Of a stretch of DNA of 64,000 nucleotides, positions 21,066-32,183 are shown one piece after another. The DNA is from Symbiodinium sp. CCMP2592 (lineage: Eukaryota > Sar > Dinophyceae > Suessiales > Symbiodiniaceae), in NCBI GenBank assembly GCA_905221615.1, contig CAJNDT010006194.1:62001-126000 (forward strand), in the 5' to 3' direction. Positions within the stretch are counted from its first letter, which is position 1. Every line of letters begins with the position of its first letter. Both the position numbers and the translations under genes were made by a program. The notes below the pieces were generated by a model. That model was not told the origin of the DNA and searched no databases. It saw only the letters and a list, made by a program, of their open reading frames with translations.

Positions 21066-21449
21066 GCGAGATAGCAGCCGAAGAAGTCTTCGTTGCACCA
21101 GAATGTCTGGGCTTGGCACTGCGTTGAGAGACTACAGAGGATTAGGGTTCAGGGTTATAGAGCTTTAGGGGGGAGGGGTCACGCATTTCTATGGACCTTC
21201 TCCGGTCTTTCGGGTCTGTAATTCAGTGTTTAAGGCTTTCAGATGCATAGCGACGGTTCAAGCTTGTGGGGATTCAGGGCTTGAGTGCTTCGGGTTTAGT
21301 TGAATTTCAGCTTGGGGCGAGCAGGTCGGTGGGGTCCTTCCAGGCCTCTGAAACTTGCCGGCTTCTTTACTGCGGTTCGATCGGGCTGTCATGGGTGTTG
21401 TTTTTCTCTTTATCAACTTCTACCGGGCTATGGCTGCGGGCTACGACTA

Positions 21450-21560
21450 GGACAACCGGAGGATGATGATGGTGGTGATGATGATGGTGGTCATCATCAT
21501 CGAACCAGCGCCATCATCATCATCATCATCATCATCGTCATCGTCATCATCATGGGATGT
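21450..21560. repeat. (GAT)n/(CAT)n microsatellite
   Basis: GATGATGGTG and CATCATCATC blocks face each other and can form a hairpin. Asp-rich and Ile-rich frames are artefacts. Confidence 0.85.
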
Positions 21561-22504
21561 TGCTACCACAGTTGCTACGACGACGGGGACGACATAGACT
21601 TTGAAAAGGTTACAGCTGGTGGTCCTAGCTGGCTTGAGCAATGTTCAAGACAGTTCTCGCCAAGCAGATCCACTCAAACAGTAGTGGTATTGGCAGCCAT
21701 GATGGAGATGTTAATCTTGGCAGCAAAAACAGACAAAACTAGTGGTGTCTGACCAGGATTCCAGATAGCTTGTGAGATCCTTGTGCTTCAGACCTAGGGA
21801 AAGAGCTCAGGCATAGGGATTATGGGGCTAACCGCAAGGCCTCGACCCTAAGGCTCGGGTTTGGCGCCCCTGCCCTGCTGACCCGAAAGGACCCAATATC
21901 ACTTAACCCTGCCACGAAGGCAAACATGCCCAGGGACAGATTGCGCATCGGCTTGTCTTGCTTCAAGCCTCGGTTTCTGAACATACACTTTGAAGGGAGT
22001 TCTACAGGATGTTCAGAAGGTGCTGCAACTACATGTTCAAAGGGTTTCGTACGGGTTCGAAACAGTTTCACATGGGTGTTCGGGTTGAGCAATACGAAAT
22101 TTTTGGGTCAGGTTCAGGCCCATGCGCAGGATGGCAGCACAGAGCAGCAACTTCAAGGACTAAGGGACACGGCAAGTCCAGCCGGTTTACGGTTGGATAA
22201 TCACTTTGACGACCCTACTTGCAGACCCTGAACCCTAAACCCCAGCGCCCAATAACTCTCTCTAGGGTATATAAACTACTTACTTGCTTCCTCCTACCGG
22301 TATGTCCACAAGAACCTCGGACGCTTCTCATGGCCTAAGGAACCCCCTGCTGTAGCTATGAAACTCCCTCAGAACCCCCCAAGACTCCTACAAAGGCCAT
22401 AATTAACCATAGCAAACTTCCTTCTCAAACCCCAAGCCCGACCAAGCCCCCAGTCTGAACATAAGATGTCACAAAGAAGAGCAATAGTGGGCAAATCATA
22501 AACA

Positions 22505-22590
22505 TATGTATATATATATATATACACTGGAAAGTAATATATATATATATACATATATACATATATATATATATGTATGTATACACACGG
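22505..22590. repeat. (TA)n/(CATA)n microsatellite
   Basis: TATATA runs interrupted by CACTGGAAAGTAA and CATATATACAT. Confidence 0.9.
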
Positions 22591-22754
22591 ACATCACAGA
22601 CAGAGTTCTTGCTGAGGGTTTAGGGCTGTTAACCTTGAGGCGCTTGGGGGCTGGAGGGTGCAAGGCCGGGAAAATCGAGTTTAGGGTTGAGGGTCTAGGA
22701 TTTATGGCTGGAGGGGTCTATGGGGTCTAGGATTGAAGGCTTCAGGGATTTTAG

Positions 22755-22845
22755 GGTTTAGGGTTTAGGATTTACATAGGGTTTAGGGTTTAGGATTTAC
22801 ATAGGGTTTAGGGTTTAGGATTTACATAGGGTTTAGGGTTGAGGG
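22755..22845. repeat. Tandem TTTAGGG-derived repeat, 27-bp unit
   Basis: Three to four copies of GGGTTTAGGGTTTAGGATTT followed by ACATA. Confidence 0.85.
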
Positions 22846-22869
22846 TTTGATTGGTTTTTGGGGGTTTGT

Positions 22870-23235
22870 CATGCACCCGTGGAGAAGTGAGGATGTGCAG
22901 CCTTCGCGCTTGTCTGGTCATCCCGGTTGGGAAGTGTGTATGGATGTATGGCCCTCCGACGGTTTCAACTTCTGCCTGTGCCCTCCCGCCGCTGCTGCTG
23001 TTACGACGGCGACCTCGATCTTGACGTGCTAACTGCATGCTACTGGTATCCAGTGCGTCCTCAACCCAAATCCCTGAAACCAAACGAGGACTCAACACTG
23101 AAACATGAATACTGCTCTCAGCCCTGGAATGTGCACCCCAGCAAAAATCTGAAGCCAAGTTCGCAGGCCAAGGAACTTTGGGCCTTGCGGATGATCTTGT
23201 CAATACCCGGAAGCTCCTGCGCACAGTAGCAAGAA
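22870..23235 (-). CDS. Coding-like region, uncertain
   Basis: An open minus frame of about 148 codons (22808-23254) includes LARQDRGRRRNSSSGGRAQA and EVETVGGPYIHTHFPTG. The 5' part has unbiased composition. Some of it may be a real exon; the strand is not certain. Confidence 0.25.
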
Positions 23236-23589
23236 AGGTGACAATCCGATGCATACTTCAAGCTACGGTTTGTAGGGTTTACGGCTTGGGATTTCACGGG
23301 TTTGAAGCTTGAGGTCTATGGTTCTTGCAGAAGTACTTTGACTACTGACATACTTACTTGCCCGCTTACTTACTGAACCTTACTGACTTATTTACCCACT
23401 TATTGCATTGCCTACAGATTCGCTGATGCAAATTTGCATACACTTGGCTGACTTCTGCACTACTCCAAAAAGTTAAACTTTCATAGAGAAACCCAAAAAG
23501 TTAGAGTCCTAAGAGCCAACCAGAAGAACGCCAAGTACACACCCCCACCGCGACTTCAAGATGACCCAAGACACCCACACCGTCAAGCT

Positions 23590-23820
23590 TGTCAAACACT
23601 TACCAGATATCCTGATGCGGAAGAAGAAGATGGTTCTGACCTGTGAGGATACTGAGATGAGGTGACGGTAAGATTACAGGAGGATACGATGTTCGGAGTG
23701 ACGACGATGGCCATAACAATGACGATGGAGACCACGACAACGACGAGCAGCAGCACGACGATGAACAATGCAACAAGCATCATCTTCATCATCATCCTCA
23801 TCATCATCATCATACGCGCC
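23590..23820. repeat. (GAC/GAT/CAT)n trinucleotide region
   Basis: Degenerate trinucleotide repeats give Met/Val-rich or Asp-rich frames. Not a gene. Confidence 0.7.
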
Positions 23821-24337
23821 AGTCTCTGTGGACGTCACCACTACCCACAGACACACACAGCCAGCTGCTAATCACTGCGTGAAGGTGATCTGCAGACCCA
23901 CAGAGCCCGACAGGAACACGGCCTGAGACATGATCAGATGCGATCGTATAGTTTTCGGTGCCAAAATCTCCAACCTTGCTTAAAACACCCCAAACCTTTG
24001 ATGTGCCCTTTTGCTTGGCAAGGCATTCCGGCTTGAAACTTCTCAATATGGGTTCCAACCCTAAACCCTAAAGACCTACTTCTTGGGGCTGTTGCCTTGA
24101 TATCCTGAATAGCTCAAGACCCTAACATCACAGGAAGGTCCGTGAGGTATCCCAAACCTGATGGAAAATCCATGTCGCAATCCTAGACTCCAAACGGAAC
24201 CCTAAGACCTCGAAAGGCCCCGACCTCCAAACCGAACCCTCAGACCCTCTTAGACCTCTTAGGGCCATAGACCCTGATGTCCTCCACCCCAACCTCGAGG
24301 TTCCCGGGAAACCAGAATTAAAATCTCCGCAACCCTA

Positions 24338-24425
24338 CTTGGAGGTTCAGGGGTAGTTCTAAGTGGGGTTCTAAGTCCCCTAATATGGGTTATGGGTTAT
24401 TCGTGGGGTTACCCTCGTGTTCCTT
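24338..24425. mobile_element. MITE family B, left part
   Basis: Left end CTTGGAGGTTCAGGGGTAG is intact; the right inverted end is missing. Confidence 0.7.
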
Positions 24426-24813
24426 TCTAGGCTTAAGCCATTGTATAACTAGAATCCTATAAGGGCACGAAAAAAGGGAACTACAATGGCGACTAATTGT
24501 AGATAAACCCCCAATACAAGACTCAGATCCCGCGAAACGGACATTCGCACGGCTCCTCCCAATTGTGGGCTTCGTCCTCCCAACAGGCTTTATGGTGCTG
24601 GTATAAGGGTTTAGAGTTTAGGGTTTAGGGTTTTGGGTTTAGGGGCACTAAAAAGCTCTGGTAAGGATCCCTTAGGAAAACTATTGATAACTACTTAGTC
24701 GCTTAGTCCCCTACATTCTCCCGGGGGAGCCCTAGGCCTACATTACGGCCTTCTAGTGGCACTCAACCCCACAGCTTCGCAAACCCTAGTTGAGCTGTAA
24801 GTCCCTCAGAGTA

Positions 24814-24950
24814 CTTGGAGATTCATTAGGGTTTAGGGTTTAGGGTTTAGGGTGGGTAGTTCTAAGTGCGGTTAGAAGTCCCCTAATATGTGTTGTAAGT
24901 ATAGTTGCCCTACTTATAACCCTACTTATAACCACCCATGAACCTCCAAG
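24814..24950. mobile_element. MITE family B containing a TTTAGGG tract
   Basis: Flanked by TA on both sides, with ends CTTGGAGATTCAT and ATGAACCTCCAAG. A 27-bp telomere-like tract (24827-24853) lies exactly between TTCAT and GGGTAGTT, which are contiguous in other copies. Confidence 0.85.
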
Positions 24951-25606
24951 TAAAGTTTTGCGCTTTACAGCTGAGGCTTGAAGGGGCAGGGGCTGGAAGA
25001 AGCGAAACCCCTCTCGTGTCGGTTCTTTAAGGGAGTGCATTCACTCTTGCTGTTAGGGCCGCGATCTTTTGATTCGTGATGGTTCGATGGCGAGAAAAGT
25101 CTGCGGTTGTTGCTTCAATGTCAGTGCGTGCAGTTTAAAGTCCTCCATGAATACTCGCAACAGAGCATTGGGGCGGCTACTCCTTGAATTTATGCCATAG
25201 ACCCGGCCCCGAGCCTTACCACCAAGCGCCAGCAAACTATACCTGCCCCTCGCCCCACTGACCTACACCTAGACTCTATAAACCCTGAACCAAGGCCGTG
25301 CCGGTCCAGGTTGATCGCGCCCCTGGGTTTGGGCTGGAGATATGTCAAGCGACCTAGACTTAGCTTTACTGAGACTGTTTCGATGCTGTAGATCAAACTG
25401 TTGGGTTTCAGCAGTTTGGGACAGGGTAATAGGGAGTTTAGGCTGTAAGAGGTTCAGGGTTTAGGGTAGGTTTGTGGCGTTAGAGGTTCATGGTCCTGTG
25501 TCTTTGTTCAGGAACCTATTCTGGAGCGGGAGGTCTTGTTGGAGTGTCGTAGCTGTAAGCTTCAAACCCCGCAAACGGACCGCATACAAAAGCGGTCTCA
25601 ATGTTT

Positions 25607-26186
25607 TCAATTGTTTTGAGGGTTACAATCCTGTAATTTCAATGGAATGCCCTCAGGAATTGTATTTATCGTTCCTTCTGTGGAATTCCTCGTCGAGTTG
25701 TTGTCCTGTTCTTGAGACAAGTTGTCAGCGCTCATGCAGCCATGGTCAGATTCATGCAGGTCATAAGCCATTCCATGGTTCGGAGGGCAGGATGGGAAGC
25801 CTTCGCCAACCGTCGACAACAACACGGCAGTCGAGTTGTTCTCCAAGTCAGGATGACCGTGCAAGGCCTTCTCCAACTTGACCGCAACGCGACGAAAGCG
25901 CCTCTTTCAACTTGGCAACCACAGCTCCGGTGGCAAAATCACACATGCAGGAATGGGTCACTTGACTGGAGAGTGTAAGGATGCCTGAGAGGCATCTCCG
26001 GCTTCCGAGAGTGTAGCGCTTGGAACAAAGCTGGTGCCCCAAGTTCATCTTGCCTGCATCTCCATGCGTGTAAGGGGCACGGTGAGTAGCACCGAAGTCT
26101 GCGGAACACTGAAGGCATAGCCGAATAGCCTTGGCAGTGTACATACGCTGGAAATCGTAACGCTCCGCAGCAGCCATCACTCCCAA
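25607..26186 (-). CDS. Coding-like region with a frame change
   Basis: Upstream minus frame: ERYDFQRMYTAKAIRLCLQC, later AVVAKLKEALSSR. Near 25870 the protein-like frame changes to VAVKLEKALHGHPDLENNST, then AVLLSTVGEGFPSCPPN, and runs to TGA at 25607. The change may be a frameshift or an intron. Unknown protein. Confidence 0.4.
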
Positions 26187-26936
26187 GAACAGCCTGCAAA
26201 ATCTTGCAACATACCCCCAGCCAGCAACTTAAGACCTGTACGTAGTCCTAAAAGGGCTAGAGAGGGCCGAAAAGCGTTGCAATTAGCGTTTGCGGCGAAG
26301 GGAAAACCTGATTAGGGTTCAGGCTTAGGGCTGCTTCAACCTTTACCAAAACCGAAGTCTTAGCCACAAAGCGGAAGCCGTAGAGCCCGAGTTCGAACGA
26401 ACCCCGAAATCAATCACGCCGAGTTTCTCGGAGGTCATGAAGGAGAGGGACGATGGAAAAACGGTCCTGGCAGCGCTGGGGGTAGGGGGTAGGGGCTCAA
26501 AGGTAGAAGGGTTTAAGGTGAAAATTACAGGGTGTCGGTCTGCAGTCGGAGGGCTTAAGATGCTTTGTCTTAAAACCTGCTGTACGGTTGCTGGTTTAAG
26601 CTTATTTTGCTGGGTACGGCTTCTGGTTGCAGGTTGCCCTTGGATGTGGGCATCACTGAATGCCATTGTCTGAAACTTACATTTTGCCGGGCTTGGATGG
26701 TGGATTCGCAATGATTTGCATGCTTCGTGCTGGGATATCTACATTCACACAACAACTCAGGTAGTATAAGGGTTCTATGCGGAAGCGCACAACCTCATCC
26801 CGTAAATTCTCAAACTCCCAAGTCCTAGTCTCTACATAAGCCCTACGTTACTACACCCCAAGCAAACCCTAAAGTTTAGCCCTAAAGCCTGATCTCTAAA
26901 TCCTCAACCTTGTGTTTCCCCCTGGGCGCCGGGCTT

Positions 26937-26999
26937 CGCCGCAAATCCCACCACCGCCAACATCACCACAGCCACCCCGGCCTGGGACCGGGAAGGAGG
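26937..26999 (+). CDS. Exon end, MITE inserted at its donor
   Basis: A plus frame reads PGFAANPTTANITTATPAWD then REGG, Thr/Ala-rich with C in third positions. A palindromic element (27000-27107) sits precisely at the exon end. Removing it and one GAGG copy restores AAGGAG followed by GTGAGT, a consensus donor. Confidence 0.55.
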
Positions 27000-27107
27000 C
27001 TACTATTTGCTTAAGAACCCCCAAAAAATAAAAAATATATTCCTTATAGGGATAATATAGGGATTATATTTTTTTTATATTTTGGGGGGTTCTTCAGCAA
27101 ATAGTAG
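27000..27107. mobile_element. Palindromic MITE with GAGG target duplication
   Basis: CTACTATTTGCTTAAGAACC pairs with GGTTCTTCAGCAAATAGTAG around an AT-rich centre. GAGG stands directly on both sides. Confidence 0.85.
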
Positions 27108-27124
27108 GAGGTGAGTCCCATAAT

Positions 27125-27261
27125 GTCATAGGGATCCCTAGGGGTGTAGGGGGAGGGGGGGTAGGGGGCCAAGAGGTCCATAATAAGGACTAAGAAGGCC
27201 TATTTAAGGAAATATAGTCCCCTACACCCCTCCCCCCTACACCCCTAAGGATCCCTATGAC
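27125..27261. mobile_element. Palindromic MITE, long arms
   Basis: GTCATAGGGATCCCTAGGGG pairs with the inverse CCCCTAAGGATCCCTATGAC; arms of about 36 bp. It lies 17 bp after the previous element. Confidence 0.85.
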
Positions 27262-27322
27262 AATGGCTTGAATGCTGGAACATCGTAGCATGCTTACAAC
27301 GATCAGAAACGCTAGGGAACTT

Positions 27323-27450
27323 CTACATTTCATGTTGCCGCTTGCGACGCCGGCAGCTAAAAACTGTAAGCTCAAACTCAACGCTCTCTGATGGTACAAG
27401 CGCGACGGTCGTCACGCCATAATCACGAGGGACCTGCATCACTGAACAGG
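27323..27450 (-). CDS. Possible terminal exon
   Basis: Following an acceptor-like GATGCAG the minus frame reads VPRDYGVTTVALVPSESVEF then ELTVFSCRRRKRQHEM and TAG. Basic C-terminus. Family not recognised. Confidence 0.45.
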
Positions 27451-27842
27451 AAAGCCTAATATAGCAACAGCCAATATCGTTCCTTAAGTCTCCTTGGTCT
27501 ATTGATACCATAAAAACCTACAGCCCGATTCAGTTCTCGCAGCACTGAGCTCGGGTCAATCGGCAGGAGCTTCCGCGCGTGTGTTTGGGTTCATGGGTTT
27601 GGGTTTCTGGGTTGCAAGCGTACATGTCTGGAGTTGGTTGTGGAAGCACATATGCCGGCGAAAGTCAAATGGCACCAACAAGAAGGAGGACGAAAGCCGT
27701 GAGACAGTTGATGTACTAGTATCCTAAACCCTAAACCCATACCACAGACCCCTCCAGGCCTGAACCGTTGTATTGCTTGTAACAGAAAGCTTTTCCCAGA
27801 TTCTTCTGGATTCTAACTGGTCTCGTGAGGCGGGCCCACGTC

Positions 27843-27900
27843 CGCTGCCTCACCGCCACCACCACCACCACCACCACCACCATCACCACCACCACCAGCC
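27843..27900. repeat. (CCA)n microsatellite
   Basis: CACCACCAC repeats give a poly-His frame on plus. Confidence 0.9.
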
Positions 27901-27922
27901 CAAGAGTTGCAAAGCAACAATC

Positions 27923-28048
27923 AAAGGGGAAAAGGAGGGACCCTTAATGGGACCCCTACCCTATAATGGGCTATATATTGGTTATATAACAGCTATATTA
28001 AGGGTATATACCTAGGGGTCCTTATTAGGGGTCCCTCCTTTTACCCTT
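27923..28048. mobile_element. Palindromic MITE
   Basis: AAAGGGGAAAAGGAGGGACC pairs imperfectly with GGTCCCTCCTTTTACCCTT. Single copy here. Confidence 0.7.
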
Positions 28049-28146
28049 GGAAACAAGCGTGTCTTGAATGTCTTGCCCCATTTGTTTCTCTGAAGGAAGT
28101 GGACACATTGCAGCATGCCCAGGCAGAGAGGCTCAAGGCAGAATAT

Positions 28147-28240
28147 CCCCAGAGACTCCAATATCCCTTAATTAAGGAATATTCATTAAACTATAGTAGG
28201 ACCCCTAATATCCTAATTAAGGGATATTGGAGTCTCTGGG
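28147..28240. mobile_element. MITE family G
   Basis: CCCAGAGACTCCAATATCCC and its perfect inverse enclose CTTAATTAAGGAATATTC. A relative is at 61450-61560. Confidence 0.85.
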
Positions 28241-28635
28241 TCCTAGCACAGGACTTTAGTAATTGGCAATCACCACATACACTGAGCTGAAGAACTTCGG
28301 AGGCACATTTGCGTGGTAAGTTCAAGAGCTTGGGTCATGTTGGGCATGGTCTTCCTATCTTGTGCTCCTCCACATCCGATCCAACAACATCTAACTCAAG
28401 GCTTCGGCTTTACAGCTTGAAGCTTAGACCTTAGGGTTCATGTCCTCGGCGCGCCCGATCTGACCAGCACACATGATGGAATCCCGCTGTGCTCATTAAC
28501 GGACTAATGCTTATGTTGCTAGCACATCCGATGGTCGGACGTGGCTCCAGGCCACATTCCCAGGTCCCTGGACATTTGTAGCAGTAGTGGGCGGTACTGG
28601 TAGTGATCACAGAGGTGAAGTGGGAGCACGCTGGT

Positions 28636-28726
28636 ACCCAGAGGCCCCAAAGTAGTTCCTTTTTGGGATTACCTTATAGGATTCTATATATGAACCCCAA
28701 AAAAGAACTACTTTGGGGCCTTAGGG
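28636..28726. mobile_element. MITE family F
   Basis: AGGCCCCAAAGTAGTTCCTT and the inverse AGAACTACTTTGGGGCCTT form long arms. A relative is at 38314-38412. Confidence 0.85.
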
Positions 28727-28814
28727 TGTTGGTGATTGTCGCAGCAACAGTAAATGTGGTCTGGAAAGAGTCGACACACACAAGGAACAGCACGAGTCCA
28801 ACACTTGCAAATCG

Positions 28815-28850
28815 CTAAACCCTAAACCCTAGACCGGGTTTAGGGTTTAG
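28815..28850. repeat. Head-to-head telomere-like junction
   Basis: CTAAACCCTAAACCC is followed after a 6-bp spacer by GGGTTTAGGGTTTAG, an inverted pair of telomere-like tracts. Confidence 0.85.
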
Positions 28851-28911
28851 GCTTTAGGGTTCAGGGTTAGGGTTTAGGGTTTAGGGTTAAAGCCTGTCTT
28901 CCCGTACCAAG

Positions 28912-28965
28912 GCTGCCGCAACTTTCCAACGGAACTTTTTCTCGGGACGGCTGGGGGCCTCGTCG
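28912..28965 (+). CDS. Internal exon, 18 codons, phase 0
   Basis: Between acceptor ACCAAG and donor GTATGC the frame reads AAATFQRNFFSGRLGASS, exactly 54 bp. Very short, but composition and splice words agree. Unknown protein. Confidence 0.45.
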
Positions 28966-29871
28966 GTATGCAGCGTTCAGGTGCCCGGGTCGGTTTAGGG
29001 TTTAGGGATCGTCTGGAGATTAATTGAGGCTGCTGAGGCTTCAGGCTCTCACCCTAAGGGTCCAAGTACCCAACAATCATATACTCTCCCAAACACTAAC
29101 CTACATAACTACTATCCTAAACCCGAGTACCTAATTATTGGGTCCTTTGGATCCTGAAGGTCAGGTTTAAACTTGTAAACCCAAACTTCGAACAAAAGCC
29201 TTAAAGTCTTAAACTTTACTCATCCATGAGTAAGACATGCATTCAACAACCTCTCGAGAGCTGTGTAATGTTCAGGTCCACTGTTCATGCTGGTCAAAGG
29301 AAACTCACCGCATTTTCGGTGACTCTACAACCCTAAATCCCCTCACACAAGCACAGCCGGAACCCATTACACCCCAAAGCCTACACCTCGAAGCCCTAAT
29401 GCAGACTCCTGGTCGCTGAACCTCCCTTCCCGAGGGCCTTCACAGTACGATCCCAATGATAATCCTCATGAATGGAAGGGGCTTCTTAACCAGTCGCCAG
29501 CATCAAGCCCGGACCACTGCCGAGATCCCTTTACCGTTGTCCCACCTCCTCCAAGAGAACCTCCTCGATAGCATCCTCTGCACCTGAAGGCGTAGGGTTG
29601 GGGTTCAGGGAAGGGTGGAGTCATACAGGGGCTGTGGTAATTGGAATACACGCTTGGACGATAACTGTACTGTACCAGTAGAGCCTAAACCCTAAACTGT
29701 ATCCCCTTATCCCCCTCATCTAACCAGCAAGCGCCCTAACTAAGGCCTGTATGGGCTGTATGGGCTTTCGCAAGTAGCCCAGCTAGACAGACCCCAGACC
29801 CCTTCCAAGCCCCACCGACCAACGGAGTGGGGTTTCGTAAGCCCGGGGTATCCTGAACCCTACAGTAGAAG

Positions 29872-29956
29872 CCAGAAAGTTGGAATATCATTATCGTAAC
29901 CCCTTTAAGGTAAATTATAGGGGATCCTACCATTAATCCATATTCCAACTTTCTGG
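29872..29956. mobile_element. MITE family D
   Basis: CCAGAAAGTTGGAATAT and ATATTCCAACTTTCTGG ends. Nearly identical to the copy at 31144-31228, so probably a recent amplification. Confidence 0.9.
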
Positions 29957-30014
29957 AGTTCCCTTTAGAGTTACCTCAACCCAACAGTTCGAGTAAGCCA
30001 GAGGTTTGCCTCAT

Positions 30015-30147
30015 GTAGGGGCCTTAATATTTAGGATAGGGCTTTAGGGGCCTTAATATTTAGGATAGGGCTTTGGGGCCCACCATACTACAATTATAAA
30101 AAGGAGCCACCAAAATAGTGTTGGTGTTTATTTAAGCCCCTATGTTA
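30015..30147. mobile_element. MITE family C, left end duplicated
   Basis: GGGGCCTTAATATTTAGGAT occurs twice in tandem at the left. The right end reads AAGCCCCTATGTTA. Confidence 0.8.
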
Positions 30148-30481
30148 CGGTGAAGCCGATGTGTCAGATTCAGGCTTGAATCGACTTGAGGTGCTCAGTC
30201 AGGATAACCGTGGCTTTTTGAAGGAACGGGGGACATGACAAATTGGGTGAGGATTTGGGGTTTGGGGTTTGCTTTAATAGGTAGTTATGGCTATTCTTAC
30301 TTGGCTGATAACCCTTCTTACTGAGTCATCTGATCCACGAAGAACCTTCCTTGCTATTATGGAGCCAATCTAGCCTCCGTATTTATTCGGGGACGCACCC
30401 CTCAAACCTAATGCAAGGACATTTTTTAGCTAAGGGTGTAGGCTTTGAGGGATTCCTGCGAGTTTCTGGTTTCCGGTCATA

Positions 30482-30566
30482 GGTAGGGGCTGTGTACTAT
30501 AGAATAGCGTTTTGGGGCCCACTATACTATAAGTAAAATAAGGAACAAACCCCTATTTTACGATTT
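30482..30566. mobile_element. MITE family C, decayed
   Basis: TAGGGGCTGTGTACTATAGA and CCCACTATACTATAAGTA match the family; ends are weakly conserved. Confidence 0.6.
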
Positions 30567-30677
30567 AGAGTCTTGCTCCCACAACAAGCCACAGAAATAA
30601 AGGGTTGAATTTTCCGATTCCTACTAGCCTATAAGAACCCAAAAAGTTTGAAGGCTGGGCATTGGTGATTTCAGGAG

Positions 30678-30842
30678 TTCCCTTATTATTATTATTGTTA
30701 TTACTAATACTACTATTATTATTGATATTATTATTATTGTTATTATTATGATTACTATTACTATTATTATTGTTAGTATTATTATGATTAATATTATTTT
30801 CATTATTATTATTATTGTAATTATTATTATTATTATTATTAT
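30678..30842. repeat. (ATT)n microsatellite, degenerate
   Basis: About 165 bp of TTATTATTA with GTT, ACT and GAT variants. Confidence 0.9.
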
Positions 30843-30864
30843 GGTTTGGAGTTCCTGGGTTTAA

Positions 30865-31064
30865 GGTTTAGGAGGACCGAGGCTGCCTTCGTACTGAAAG
30901 TGTCCCTCACGAGCGGCCATTGCGCGACAGCAAGGGAGGCGCGAAGCGAAGCAGGGGATGCTCAACGCGGTCTAGGCAAACTGGCTGCGGACGGTTTAGG
31001 GTTTAGGGTTTTGGGTTGTGGGTTAGAGGAGGCTAGCAACTGTGTCTAGGCAAACTGGCTGCGG
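30865..31064 (+). CDS. Exon split by a telomere-like tract in direct repeats
   Basis: The plus frame reads TEAAFVLKVSLTSGHCATAR then EARSEAGDAQRGLGKLAA up to a 21-bp sequence (30970-30990) that recurs at 31044-31064. Between them is 53 bp with TTTAGGG-like words. Confidence 0.45.
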
Positions 31065-31075
31065 TGGCCAGGACC

Positions 31076-31116
31076 TACCCTACTTATAACCTACTTATAA
31101 CTTCCCCTCAACCTCC
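31076..31116. mobile_element. MITE family B, right end only
   Basis: ACTTATAACTTCCCCTCAAC followed by CTCCAAG matches the right end of family B. Confidence 0.65.
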
Positions 31117-31143
31117 AAGTGGGGATGCCATCTACAGTAGAAG

Positions 31144-31228
31144 CCAGAAAGTTGGAATACCATTATCGTAACCCCTTTAAAGAAAATTATAGGGGATCCT
31201 ACCATTAATCCATATTCCAACTTTCTGG
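31144..31228. mobile_element. MITE family D
   Basis: Near-identical to 29872-29956, including the flank TACAGTAGAAG before it and AGTTCCCTT after it. Confidence 0.9.
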
Positions 31229-31286
31229 AGTTCCCTTGGGATCTCCTTGATAAGGTTTCATCGCATAACACCGCACCGAGCTATAT

Positions 31287-31387
31287 GGGAGTTTCCGAAA
31301 ATAGGGGACCGTAATATAGTACCCTAAATAGTAAGATCCTTATTATAAGGACCCCAAAATAAGGTACCCCTAATTTCGGAAACCCCC
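31287..31387. mobile_element. MITE family A with ATAT target duplication
   Basis: Left end GGGAGTTTCCGAAAATAGGG, right end AATTTCGGAAACCCCC, ATAT at 31283-31286 and 31388-31391. Confidence 0.9.
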
Positions 31388-31676
31388 ATATGGAGGTCCA
31401 TGCCAGTTTAGTGGAACGAACCATGTGCCACCACACACAAGCTCTCAGAGTCAGAGTGGGGAGCCCTGCGCTACATAACTGGTGCTTCAAGTGCAACTTC
31501 ATGCGCACGGTCATGAGTTCAGAGGTCCGGTTGCCACTGGTATCTCTTAAGATGCACTAAGGGTTAACAGCTCGCTGCTGCGGTGGCAACTGCAGACTTG
31601 ACTTCCCCTATGCAGATCTTGGTCCCTGCACAGCCGGTAGCTCTAAGAAAGCCCCAGGCTTGAGATTGCATGTAAC

Positions 31677-31735
31677 AACACACACACACACAAAAAAAAA
31701 AAAACACACACACACACACGCGCACGCGCACACAT
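31677..31735. repeat. (CA)n microsatellite with poly-A core
   Basis: ACACAC, a run of A, then CACACA and CGCACGCGC. Confidence 0.9.
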
Positions 31736-32025
31736 GTGTCAGGTTCCGAATTCCGGGTGTAGATCCTTTACGGCGATGCAAAACGAAGTCAAGCATCCCC
31801 TTCGGATACGTTGCTCCATGAACACTGAGCCAGTTCTGGAGCTACAGCTCCACAGTTGTGAGCGCAAAGTACAGTCCCCGAGCTTTTCTCCGCCCAACAC
31901 GCCGGAACTCGCTTCAACCCCAAATGCCACGGCGCTTCTGGCCCACCGCGCACCCTGCTTCGTGCAGGGGACGCGAAAGGAAAGGCATGAGAGTCTCAGA
32001 GGCTTGAAGACAGCATTGCCCATTA

Positions 32026-32026
<1 letters not shown>
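31734..32026 (+). CDS. Open frame, possibly coding
   Basis: The frame from 31734 reads GCRSFTAMQNEVKHPLRIRC and SPNTPELASTPNATALLAH-type stretches before entering a TA repeat. The opposite strand is equally open. No splice support. Confidence 0.25.
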
Positions 32027-32027
<1 letters not shown>

Positions 32028-32062
<35 letters not shown>

Positions 32063-32086
32063 TATATATATATATATATATATACA
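32028..32086. repeat. (TA)n microsatellite
   Basis: Two TA blocks separated by GAGA. Confidence 0.9.
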
Positions 32087-32183
32087 TATTTGTTTTTGTG
32101 ACGACGGTAGGACTCTATCCATGGCTTATTGCTACTAATTACTAATTGCAACTAAAACTCCGCTAGTGCAGCTGTTGCTAATA

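Noticed and set aside
21447-21641. Poly-Asp minus frame
   Set aside because: Comes from (GAT)n/(CAT)n repeats.
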